From the NCBI RefSeq assembly GCF_035998295.1, contig NZ_DASYHS010000012.1:1-6706 (forward strand): a DNA stretch of 6,706 nucleotides. Reading direction: 5' to 3'. The notes beneath the pieces are model-generated. The model had not been told where the DNA came from and ran no database searches. It saw only the letters and a list, made by a program, of their open reading frames with translations. Shown here one piece after another: positions 1 through 5,960 of the stretch; the first letter of the stretch is position 1; each line of letters opens with the position of its first letter. The stretch comes from DASYHS01 sp035998295. Its GTDB lineage: Bacteria; Pseudomonadota; Alphaproteobacteria; Azospirillales; Azospirillaceae. The position numbers and the translations under genes were made by a program.

Positions 1-389
1 TCCTCCCCCGGCCGCTCGACCATGATGGCGAGGCCGATCTCGGCCGTCATGCGGCGATGGTCCGTGACGGTGATCCGGGCCTCCCAATGCGTGCCCAGCC
101 GGCTCTGGGAACCGCGCAACTGGGCCCAGCTGCGCAGGTAGTCCACGAAGCTCTCCGACGTCCGGTCGACCCTGACGTGGTCGACGCGGTCCTCGACCGC
201 GGGGTCGAGCCGGATCGCGTAGCCGGCCGGCCGCAGCGCCGAGGAGACTTCCGCCACCAGGGCCTCGACGGCGGCGAAGGTCTGCCGGACGTTGACGACC
301 AGGGCCGCGAGGTACTCCTCGCCCGTCAGCGCGCGGCGCTTGGCGTTGTCGGCCCTGTACACGCCGTATAGGTCGTCTGACCCGTTCAT
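1..389 (-). CDS. Hypothetical protein, 5' part only, downstream of flhB
   Basis: An open frame runs leftward from an ATG at 389 to the window edge without a stop, giving 129 residues; the C-terminus lies outside. It begins MNGSDDLYGVYRADNAKRRA. I do not recognise the family. The visible part looks soluble: no signal peptide or membrane segment, a probable amphipathic helix around residues 23-50 (EEYLAALVVNVRQTFAAVEA), then a mixed charged region containing DYLRSWAQLRGSQSRLG and GTHWEARITVTDHRRM. This is the first possible start, because the frame is closed upstream by an in-frame TAG at 413-411. The Shine-Dalgarno match is poor. Codon choice is as GC-biased as in flhB, and the opposite strand gives only Arg/Pro/Ala-rich shadow frames, so the gene is probably real. 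Its start is 73 nt past the flhB stop on the same strand, so it may belong to the flagellar operon. A flagellar role is a guess from position only. Confidence 0.75.
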   Translation of the reverse strand, partial: MNGSDDLYGVYRADNAKRRALTGEEYLAALVVNVRQTFAAVEALVAEVSSALRPAGYAIRLDPAVEDRVDHVRVDRTSESFVDYLRSWAQLRGSQSRLGTHWEARITVTDHRRMTAEIGLAIMVERPGE

Positions 390-435
390 CTGCTGGAAGG
401 TCGAATACCGCTAAAGCACGTCCAGTTCTGCCACC

Positions 436-462
436 GGCCCGTTGAGGAACCATTAATGGGCC
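436..462 (-). other. Possible hairpin just after the flhB stop codon
   Basis: Read on the minus strand, the bases immediately after the flhB TGA contain GGCCC (462-458) and GGGCC (440-436), which can pair as a 5-bp GC stem around a 17-nt loop. Inside lies the perfect 10-bp palindrome CCATTAATGG (450-459), which would compete with that stem. No T-run follows, so this is not a convincing intrinsic terminator. It could be a weak attenuating or mRNA-stabilising structure between flhB and the next cistron, or chance. Confidence 0.22.
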
Positions 463-1548
463 TCAGCTCCTCGGGCCGGCGCCCGACCGCAGGCGCAGGA
501 CGTAGGTGATGACCTCGGCCACGGCGCGGTACTGCTCGGGACGGATCGGCTGGTCGATCTCGACCGTCTTGAACAGCGTGCGCGCGAGCGGCGGGTTCTC
601 GACCACCGGCACGCCGTGCTCCTGCGCCAGCGCGCGGATGCGCTGGGCCACCAGGTCGGCCCCCTTGGCGACGCAGACGGGCGCGGCGGTGCGGCCGCGC
701 TCGTAGTGCAGCGCCACCGCGAAATGGGTCGGGTTGGTCAGCACGACGGTGGCCTGCGGGACGGCCGCCATCATGCGCTGGCGCATGCGCTCGCGGCGGA
801 TCTCCTTGAGCCGGGCCTTGAGATGGGGATCGCCCTCGACCTGCTTGTACTCGTCCCGCACCTCCTGGACGGTCATGCGCAGCTTGCGCCGCCATTCGTA
901 GCGGCGCCACAGCAGGTCTACGGCGGCGATCAGCACGGTCGCCGCCAGCACCGCCAGCAGCAGCCGCAGGGTCAGGTCCCGGAGCAGGCCGGGAAGGCCG
1001 GCGACGTCGATCCCCACCAGCACCTCCGTCCGGTCGATGAAGGGCCGCACCACGAACCAGGCGGCGACCCCGACCACGGCCAGCTTGACCAGGCTCTTCA
1101 GGAACTCGGCGACCGCCGAGGCCGAGAACAGGCGCTTCCAGCCCGCGAGCGGCGAAATGTTCGACAATTTCGGCCGGATGCGCTCGGCCGCGACGACGAC
1201 GGCGCCCTGCGACAATGCCGAGGCGACGGCGCCGGCGAACAGCAGGCCCAGGGTCGGCAGCAGCACCATGCCGGCGCCGCCGAGCAGGCCGCGCAGCCCG
1301 TTCAGCACGTCGAAGGCGCCGCCATCGAGGCGGATGTCGTCGGGGTTCTCGATCAGCGGCAGCATCAGCTCGGCAAGGCCCGCCGCCGCTCCCGGCGCGG
1401 TCGCCGCCGCGATCAGCCAGGCGGTCGCCATCATCGCGAGCGTGCCCATCTCGCGCGCCCGCGGGACGTTGCCCTTCTCGACCGCCTCGCGGAGCTTCTT
1501 CTCCGTCGGCTCCTCGGTCTTCTGCGACTGCTCCTTCTCCTCGGACAT
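463..1548 (-). CDS. flhB: Flagellar biosynthesis protein FlhB
   Basis: FlhB is the inner-membrane component of the flagellar type III export apparatus that switches export from rod/hook subunits to filament subunits. The 361-residue product has the family's usual length and layout. It has a charged N-terminal tail (EEPTEKKLREA, about residues 12-22, with NVPRARE following). Hydrophobic segments lie near 36-60, 86-120, 150-170 and 190-213, with the RIRPKLSNISPLAGWKRLFS stretch (123-142) between the second and third. A basic linker follows (220-258), then a cytoplasmic domain with the autocleavage motif NPTH at 272-275. In the family, cleavage occurs between Asn and Pro of this motif. The domain continues with HFAVALHYERG, then VENPPLARTLF (316-326), as expected. 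The ATG at 1548 lies 6 nt after the fliR stop, and GGTGAGG overlapping that stop is a good ribosome-binding site, implying translational coupling. No key residue is missing. The type III secretion paralogue YscU is less likely given flhA and fliR alongside. Confidence 0.97.
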   Translation of the reverse strand: MSEEKEQSQKTEEPTEKKLREAVEKGNVPRAREMGTLAMMATAWLIAAATAPGAAAGLAELMLPLIENPDDIRLDGGAFDVLNGLRGLLGGAGMVLLPTLGLLFAGAVASALSQGAVVVAAERIRPKLSNISPLAGWKRLFSASAVAEFLKSLVKLAVVGVAAWFVVRPFIDRTEVLVGIDVAGLPGLLRDLTLRLLLAVLAATVLIAAVDLLWRRYEWRRKLRMTVQEVRDEYKQVEGDPHLKARLKEIRRERMRQRMMAAVPQATVVLTNPTHFAVALHYERGRTAAPVCVAKGADLVAQRIRALAQEHGVPVVENPPLARTLFKTVEIDQPIRPEQYRAVAEVITYVLRLRSGAGPRS

Positions 1549-1552
1549 GCCG

Positions 1553-1559
1553 CCTCACC
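1553..1559 (-). promoter_or_regulatory. Ribosome-binding site of flhB, overlapping the fliR stop
   Basis: On the minus strand GGTGAGG precedes the flhB ATG by 4 nt, and the TGA inside it is the fliR stop codon. It fixes the flhB start at 1548 and rules out the longer overlapping frame that opens at 1558. Confidence 0.6.
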
Positions 1560-2316
1560 AGCCGCCGAGCCAGTCGGCCAGCGCCGCGGAGAACGCCGAC
1601 AGCATGGCGGCGGACGTGACCGCCAGGACGAGGAGCCCGCCGACCACCAGCGCCGGCGTGCCGACGAAGAACACCGGCAGGGCCGGCATGGCCCGGTTCA
1701 CCAGGCCGAGCGCCACGTTGAACAGCATCGCGAAGGCGAGGAAGGGAGCCGCGAGCCCGACGCCGAGGCGGAAGGTCGCCGCCACCAGCACCGAGAAGTC
1801 CTGGGCGAGCGCGCCGGTGTCGAGGCCGGCCGCCACCGGCATCGGCCCGTAGGAGCGCAGCAGCGCCCCGAGCATGAGGTAGTGCAGGTCGGCCGCGAAG
1901 ATGACCGCGATCCCGGCGATCACGAGCGTGCCGGAGATGACGGACCCGCCCTCGAAGCCGGTGCCGGCGACGGCGAACGGGTTGGACAGGCCGGCCGCCT
2001 GGCCGATAACCGAACCCGTGACCTGGAGCGCCGAGAGGAACAGCCGCGCCCCCAGCCCGAGGAAGGAGCCCGCCACCAGCTCGCCCGCGATCTGGCGCAC
2101 CAGCTCGCCTCCCTCCGCCGGGACCGCGGCCGGCAAGCCCGGCACCGCCTGCGCCAGCGCCAGGGCGAGCACGGCCGCGGCCCCCAGGCGGATGCGCATC
2201 GGCACCGTCATCTCCCCGAATCCCGGCAGGAACATCACCGCGGCCCCCGCCCGCACGAAGACCAGGAACACGCGGTAGGCTTCCAGGCTCAGCAGGATGG
2301 CGAGCGGGTCCGTCAC
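1555..2316 (-). CDS. fliR: Flagellar biosynthetic protein FliR
   Basis: FliR is an integral membrane subunit of the flagellar export gate, which assembles with FliP and FliQ into the conical channel through which axial proteins pass. The 253-residue product is almost wholly hydrophobic, with about six membrane-embedded helices. Family-type signatures are visible: RAGAAVMFLPGFGE (22-35) followed by VPMRIRLG (38-45), GELVAGSFLGLGARLF (78-93), then a Gly/Ser-rich stretch with SNPF (111-114) and FEGGSVISG (121-129). The C-terminal part has GLVNRAMPALPVFFVGTPA (204-222). The start is a GTG at 2316, 4 nt after the flhA stop; the first in-frame Met is residue 28, inside the first conserved block, so GTG is strongly preferred. 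A short GAGG overlaps the flhA stop only 2 nt before the GTG, so expression probably relies on ribosomes arriving from flhA. The stop lies 6 nt ahead of flhB. The adjacent flhA and flhB exclude a virulence-type SctT assignment. Confidence 0.96.
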   Translation of the reverse strand: MTDPLAILLSLEAYRVFLVFVRAGAAVMFLPGFGEMTVPMRIRLGAAAVLALALAQAVPGLPAAVPAEGGELVRQIAGELVAGSFLGLGARLFLSALQVTGSVIGQAAGLSNPFAVAGTGFEGGSVISGTLVIAGIAVIFAADLHYLMLGALLRSYGPMPVAAGLDTGALAQDFSVLVAATFRLGVGLAAPFLAFAMLFNVALGLVNRAMPALPVFFVGTPALVVGGLLVLAVTSAAMLSAFSAALADWLGGW

Positions 2317-2320
2317 GGCC

Positions 2321-4414
2321 TCATACCTGGTCGATCGTCTTCACCGCGACCTTCCGGTGCAGCTCCGCATGGCTCACGACCGGGGTCATCGGGCTGACGC
2401 GCTCGAGCAGGGAGCGCACGAAGGGCCTCACCTCCGGCGAGACCAGGAGTGCCGGCCATTGCTGCGGCCCGGCATGGCGCTGGATGCGGGTGCGCACCGC
2501 GCCCAGGAAGTCCTGCACCCGGCTCGGCGCCATGGTGAAGCGGCGCTCGTCGCCGTCGGTCGCGATGCTCTCGATCAGCGCCTGCTCCCATTCCGGCGAC
2601 AGGGTGATGACCGGGACGAAGCCGTCGGCGCCCGCGAGCTGCTGGCAGATCTGCTGGCCGAGGCGCCCGCGCACGTGCTCGGCGATCAGGCTGATGTTGC
2701 GCGTCCAGGTCACCGCCTCGCCCACCGCCTCCAGTATCGCCGGAAGGTTGCGGATCGAGACGCGCTCGGCCAGCAGCGCCTGGAGGACGCGCTGGACCGC
2801 GACCAGGGAGATCTGGCTCGGCACCAGGTCGCCGAGCAGCTTCTGGTACTCCTTGCCGAGCCCGTCGAGCAGCTTCTGCAGGGCCCCGAAGGTCAGCAGC
2901 GCCGGAAGCTGGTCCTTGATCACCTCGGTCAGGTGGGTCGTGATGACGCTCTCGGGATCGACGACGGTGTAGCCCTTGGCGACCGCCTCCTCGTGGCGGG
3001 CGGGATCGATCCACTTGGCCTGGAGGCCGAAGGTCGGCTCGCGCGTCGCCTCGCCGACGATGTCCTCGGCCCCGCCGCCGGTGGGGTCGATCGCCATCAG
3101 GTGCTTCGGCCGGACCTCGCCGCGCGCGACCTCGACGCCCATGATCGCGACGACGTATCCCTTGGGGGGCAGGTAGCTCGAATCCTTGATCCGCACCGCG
3201 GGCAGGATGAAGCCGAACTCGCGGGCGAAGCGCTTGCGCAGGGTCTTGACCTTGCCGGTCAGCGGGCCGTTGCGGTCGAGGATCAGCGGCACGAGATGGC
3301 TTCCGACCTCGACCCGCACCTCGTCGATGCGCAGCATGTCCTCGGCCGCCTCCTCCTGCGGTGCGGCGGCCTGCTTCTGCTTGTGCTCCTGCTCCTTGGC
3401 CGCGGCGTCGCGCGCCTGCCGGCGCGGCAGGTACCAGGCCGTGAAGCCGAAGGCGGAGGCCAGCAGCAGGAACGGCACCACGGGCAGGCCGGGTGCCACC
3501 GACAGCACGCCGAGCAGGGCCGCCGCGACCGCCAGCGCCTTGGGATAGCCGGCGAGCTGGTTGATGACCGCCTCGTCGGCCGAGCCGACGGTGCCGCCCT
3601 TGGTCACCAGCAGGCCGGCGGCCAGCGAGACGATTAGGGCCGGGATCTGCGTCGCGAGCCCGTCGCCGACGGTCAGGATGGTGAAGGTCGCGGCGGCGCT
3701 CTCGAAGCTCATGCCCTGCTGGGCCATGCCGATCACCATGCCGCCGATCACGTTGATCAGGGTGATCACGAGGCCGGCGACCGCGTCGCCGCGCACGAAC
3801 TTGGACGCGCCGTCCATCGCGCCGAAGAAGGTGCTCTCCTCCTCCAGCGTCTTGCGCCGCCGCTTGGCCTCCGTCTCGTCGATCAGGCCGGCCGACAGGT
3901 CGGCGTCGATCGCCATCTGCTTGCCGGGGATCGCGTCAAGGGTGAAGCGCGCGCCCACCTCGGCTATGCGCGACGCGCCCTTGGTCACGACGACGAAGTT
4001 GATGACGACCAGGATCGCGAACACGATGATCCCGATCACGAAGTTGCCGCCCATGATGAACTGGCTGAAGCCCTGGATCACGTGGCCGGCGGCGGCGGTG
4101 CCGGTATGCCCCTCGCTGAGGATCAGGCGGGTGGACGCGATGTTGAGCGCGAGGCGCAGGACCGTGACGACCAGCAGCACGGTCGGGAACGACGAGAAGT
4201 CGAGCGGCCGGTGGATCCACAGCGCCACCATCAGGATCAGCACGCTGACCGAGATCGACAGCGCCAGCCCCAGGTCCAGCAGCCAGGTCGGCACCGGCAG
4301 GAACAGCACCGTCAGCACCATGACGATGCCGGTCGCGAACAGGACGTCGCGGTTGGCGAGCCCGATGTCGCCGAGGCTGGTCGCGCCGCGTCTGAGATTG
4401 CCCGTCAGGCTCAT
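2321..4414 (-). CDS. flhA: Flagellar biosynthesis protein FlhA
   Basis: FlhA forms the nonameric ring of the flagellar export gate; it uses the proton motive force and docks chaperone-substrate complexes. The 697-residue product is full length. The N-terminal half carries about eight membrane helices (roughly 25-330). The FHIPEP family signature occupies 149-172 and includes RIAEVGARFTLD, then PGKQMAIDAD. K165 and D170 correspond, by my reading of the motif, to residues implicated in proton coupling in the Salmonella protein. EEESTFFGAMDGASKFVRGD (191-210) is also characteristic. A Lys/Gln/Glu/Ala linker (about 335-358) joins the cytoplasmic domain (about 360-697), which includes GYVVAIMGVEVARGEVRPKH and VDPESVITTHLTEVIK (485-500). 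The ATG at 4414 has no strong Shine-Dalgarno, only AAGG about 11 nt upstream, but the N-terminus fits the family. It appears to be the first gene of the flhA-fliR-flhB run. I found no convincing sigma-54 -24/-12 or sigma-70 promoter for it. Confidence 0.98.
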   Translation of the reverse strand: MSLTGNLRRGATSLGDIGLANRDVLFATGIVMVLTVLFLPVPTWLLDLGLALSISVSVLILMVALWIHRPLDFSSFPTVLLVVTVLRLALNIASTRLILSEGHTGTAAAGHVIQGFSQFIMGGNFVIGIIVFAILVVINFVVVTKGASRIAEVGARFTLDAIPGKQMAIDADLSAGLIDETEAKRRRKTLEEESTFFGAMDGASKFVRGDAVAGLVITLINVIGGMVIGMAQQGMSFESAAATFTILTVGDGLATQIPALIVSLAAGLLVTKGGTVGSADEAVINQLAGYPKALAVAAALLGVLSVAPGLPVVPFLLLASAFGFTAWYLPRRQARDAAAKEQEHKQKQAAAPQEEAAEDMLRIDEVRVEVGSHLVPLILDRNGPLTGKVKTLRKRFAREFGFILPAVRIKDSSYLPPKGYVVAIMGVEVARGEVRPKHLMAIDPTGGGAEDIVGEATREPTFGLQAKWIDPARHEEAVAKGYTVVDPESVITTHLTEVIKDQLPALLTFGALQKLLDGLGKEYQKLLGDLVPSQISLVAVQRVLQALLAERVSIRNLPAILEAVGEAVTWTRNISLIAEHVRGRLGQQICQQLAGADGFVPVITLSPEWEQALIESIATDGDERRFTMAPSRVQDFLGAVRTRIQRHAGPQQWPALLVSPEVRPFVRSLLERVSPMTPVVSHAELHRKVAVKTIDQV

Positions 4415-4447
4415 GGGTCGGCTGGCCTTCGATTGCGGCGTTCCGGT

Positions 4448-4485
4448 CCCGCATGCTGACCGGTGCGGGTAAAACCGGGATTTAC
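4448..4485. repeat. Two adjacent small inverted repeats in the flhA 5' region
   Basis: CCCGCA (4448-4453) and TGCGGG (4464-4469) form perfect 6-bp arms around 10 nt that include ACCGGT. Directly adjoining, GTAAA (4469-4473) and TTTAC (4481-4485) form 5-bp arms around 7 nt. The second is one of the few AT-rich patches in the 169-bp spacer. They lie 34-71 nt upstream of the flhA ATG, where an operator or a leader structure could be. The repeats are directly visible; any function is inference, and short dyads also occur by chance. Confidence 0.3.
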
Positions 4486-4522
4486 GCCGCGCCCGCCCCT
4501 GCCCTACCCTGGCCTGCGGTCG

Positions 4523-4551
4523 TTGATCGATCGACCTCCGGGATGCATCAT
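4523..4551 (+). promoter_or_regulatory. Candidate sigma-70-type promoter for the GFA gene
   Basis: TTGATC (4523-4528) and CATCAT (4546-4551) resemble -35 and -10 boxes at the ideal 17-bp spacing, oriented toward the gene at 4584 with a predicted start near 4558. The -35 matches the consensus at 4 of 6 bases and the -10 is weaker. The palindromes GATCGATC (4525-4532) and GATGCATC (4542-4549) overlap the two boxes. Supported only by pattern. Confidence 0.3.
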
Positions 4552-4583
4552 CGGTTCATCCTCAGCCCACAGGCGGTGATCCC

Positions 4584-4943
4584 ATGCTCGAAGCATCGTG
4601 CCATTGCGGGGCGGTCCGCATCCGGGTCTCGGAACCGCCGAACGACCTGACGTCCTGCAACTGCTCGCTGTGCCACCGGGTCGGGACGCTGTGGGCCTAC
4701 TATTCCGCCGGCGAGGTGACGTTCCTGGCCGGGGGCCGCGCGACCGTGCCCTATGTCCATGGTCCGCGCACCCTGGCGGTGCATCACTGCCCGACCTGCG
4801 GCTGCGTCACCCACTGGCAGGGCCTGGACGGGGCGCGCGCCGGGCAGATCGCCGTGAACGCGCGGCTGATGGACCCGGCGGACATCGAGGACGTGCCGGT
4901 ATACCGGTTCGACGGCGCTTCCTCCTGGACCTATCTGGACTGA
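4584..4943 (+). CDS. GFA/CENP-V-type zinc-binding domain protein
   Basis: This 119-residue protein is a single GFA-fold domain, the fold named after glutathione-dependent formaldehyde-activating enzyme and shared with CENP-V. The full cysteine pattern is present: CHCG (C6, C8), CNCSLC (C25, C27, C30) and CPTCGC (C69, C72, with an extra C74). By family analogy C6, C8, C69 and C72 hold a structural zinc, and C25, C27 and C30 hold a second zinc that in Gfa is associated with glutathione binding. There is no signal peptide, so it is cytosolic. Family members span S-(hydroxymethyl)glutathione formation (itself disputed) and proteins of unknown function, so no specific reaction should be assigned. 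The ATG at 4584 has AGGCGG about 7 nt upstream, and the product starts just before the first cysteine pair, as usual. The gene is divergent from flhA and convergent with the LysR gene, with 19 bp between the stops. It is probably monocistronic. Confidence 0.9.
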   Translation: MLEASCHCGAVRIRVSEPPNDLTSCNCSLCHRVGTLWAYYSAGEVTFLAGGRATVPYVHGPRTLAVHHCPTCGCVTHWQGLDGARAGQIAVNARLMDPADIEDVPVYRFDGASSWTYLD

Positions 4944-4951
4944 GTACCGGC

Positions 4952-4975
4952 CGGCCCGTCGTTCACGACCGGCCG
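4952..4975. terminator. Candidate bidirectional hairpin between convergent genes
   Basis: CGGCC (4952-4956) pairs with GGCCG (4971-4975), then comes a C/C mismatch (4957/4970), then GTCG (4958-4961) pairs with CGAC (4966-4969), closing on the loop TTCA. The symmetry means it can form in transcripts from either strand, which suits the convergent GFA and LysR genes. The last three loop bases (4963-4965) are the LysR stop codon in complement. No T-run follows on either side, so it may act weakly, or serve as a 3'-end stabiliser. The pairing is visible; termination is inferred. Confidence 0.4.
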
Positions 4976-5853
4976 AACTCCTCCACGAGAAAGCCGAGAA
5001 AAACGCGGATCTTCGGGGCGAGGTGCTGCCGGGAGGGGTAGACGGCGTAGAGCGTTGTTTCCACCGTGCTCCAGTCCTCCAGTGCGGATTGCAGCCGCCC
5101 TTCCCTCAAGTCGTCCTCGACATAGGGGCGGGGCATCAGGCTGAGGCCGAAGCCTTCGCGTATCGCGTCGCGGACGGCGAGGCTCGACGAGACCGAGTAC
5201 CGGGCGCCGACGGCGATCCGTTCGGTGCGCCCGTCCTTGCGGAACTCCCACATGTCCGCATGCCCCGAGAGGCTGAAGCGGACGCAGTTGTGCGATCTCA
5301 GGTCGGAAGGCGCCTGCGGCTTGCCATGCGCCTCGAAATAGGACGGGGCCGCGCAGAGCACATGCGGCATGCTCGCGAGCTTTCTGGCGATCAGGCTGGA
5401 ATCCTCCAGGCCGTCGCTGCCGCGGATGGCGAGGTCGAAACCCTCCCTGACGAGGTCGACCCGCCTGTCGTCGAGATGAAGGTCGACGGCCAAGTCGGGA
5501 TGGCGCGACAGGAAGCGGGGAATCGCCGCGGAGAGCCGCGTCAGCGTGACGGTCATCGGCGCGCTGACCCGCAAGGTGCCGCTCGGCCCGGTCCTGATCG
5601 GATCCAAGGCTTGGTCCGCCTCGCACAGCGCGTCCAGCCCGCGTACGACGTGCTCCAGGTAGATCCTGCCTTCTTCAGTCAGCGCCATGCGCCGCGTCGT
5701 CCGGTTGATGAGCCGTGCGCCCACATGCGCCTCCAGCTCGGCGACGTTCTTGCTGACCGCCGCCGGCGACAGGCCGAGCCGCCGCCCGGCCTCGGCGAAG
5801 CTGTTCAGCTCGGCCACGTGGCGAAAGACCTGCAAGGCCGTGTAGCGGTCCAT
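4963..5853 (-). CDS. LysR-family transcriptional regulator
   Basis: This is a DNA-binding regulator of the LysR family, which typically acts as a tetramer responding to a small metabolite. The 296-residue product has the normal length. Residues 1-60 form the winged helix-turn-helix: MDRYTALQVFRHVAELNSFA, then helix-turn-helix around 20-40 with GLSPAAVSKNVAELE, and the usual RLINRTTRRMALTEEG. A linker helix follows (about 60-88). The effector domain starts near SGTLRVSAP (91-99) and includes VDLVREGFDLAIR (132-144). That sequence is typical of the CrgA/DmlR-like subgroup. I chose the ATG at 5853 because GAAGGA lies 4 nt upstream; a GTG at 5856 would add one residue but sits too close to that site. 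The gene is divergent from the nitroreductase gene across about 107 bp, so by common LysR practice it probably regulates that gene and itself. The inducer cannot be read from the sequence. Confidence 0.94.
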   Translation of the reverse strand: MDRYTALQVFRHVAELNSFAEAGRRLGLSPAAVSKNVAELEAHVGARLINRTTRRMALTEEGRIYLEHVVRGLDALCEADQALDPIRTGPSGTLRVSAPMTVTLTRLSAAIPRFLSRHPDLAVDLHLDDRRVDLVREGFDLAIRGSDGLEDSSLIARKLASMPHVLCAAPSYFEAHGKPQAPSDLRSHNCVRFSLSGHADMWEFRKDGRTERIAVGARYSVSSSLAVRDAIREGFGLSLMPRPYVEDDLREGRLQSALEDWSTVETTLYAVYPSRQHLAPKIRVFLGFLVEEFGRS

Positions 5854-5873
5854 CACATCCTTCTCTCATGGGA

Positions 5874-5884
5874 AAGAATTTCTT
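5874..5884. promoter_or_regulatory. AT-rich dyad, candidate LysR operator
   Basis: AAGAA-T-TTCTT is a perfect inverted repeat with 5-bp arms around a single central base, in the spacer between the divergent LysR and nitroreductase genes, 20-30 bp upstream of the LysR start. Its AT content stands out from the surrounding DNA. It does not follow the textbook T-N11-A spacing, so assignment as a LysR site rests on position and symmetry only. Confidence 0.35.
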
Positions 5885-5897
5885 AGCCACATAGCGC

Positions 5898-5903
5898 ATT
5901 ATC
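5898..5903 (-). promoter_or_regulatory. Candidate -10 box for the LysR gene
   Basis: On the minus strand GATAAT (5903-5898) matches TATAAT at 5 of 6 bases and is placed to start transcription near 5891, about 38 nt before the LysR ATG. The hexamer 17 bp upstream (CGGTAT) is a poor -35. On the plus strand the overlapping CATTAT (5897-5902) could serve the nitroreductase gene, so the two divergent promoters may overlap here. The dyad at 5874-5884 would lie just downstream of the LysR transcription start. Confidence 0.35.
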
Positions 5904-5960
5904 GCCCAGGGGTGAATTCCATACCGTCCGTCCGAACGCCCCGTTGGTTTGGATGGAATG

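Noticed and set aside
57..371. A 104-codon plus-strand frame at the left edge
   Set aside because: It is opposite the minus-strand frame 389 to 1, whose product has more protein-like composition and matches the operon direction.
410..424. GG-N10-GC pattern (TGGACGTGCTTTAGC on the minus strand) resembling a sigma-54 -24/-12 promoter before the edge gene
   Set aside because: Only the invariant GG and GC, plus one T, fit the consensus. Such matches are frequent in GC-rich DNA, and the implied start near 398 would leave a leader of only about 9 nt.
386..1558. A longer 390-codon minus-strand frame covering flhB
   Set aside because: It is in another frame, and its Arg/Gly/Ala/Pro-rich product lacks any FlhB feature. 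The correct frame has NPTH and the membrane segments.
616..2397. A 593-codon plus-strand open frame antisense to flhB and fliR
   Set aside because: Its product is a His/Arg/Gln/Gly-rich low-complexity sequence without domains, as expected opposite GC-rich genes. The minus-strand products here are unmistakable FlhB and FliR.
2297..3637. A 446-codon plus-strand open frame antisense to flhA
   Set aside because: It lies wholly opposite the conserved FlhA cytoplasmic domain and has biased composition, so it is a shadow frame.
4453..4650. A 65-codon plus-strand frame between flhA and the GFA gene
   Set aside because: It overlaps the GFA start in another frame, has no ribosome-binding site, and its product is low complexity.
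5023..5886. A 287-codon plus-strand frame antisense to the LysR gene
   Set aside because: The opposite strand encodes a complete, well-formed LysR protein; the plus-strand product has no recognisable domain.
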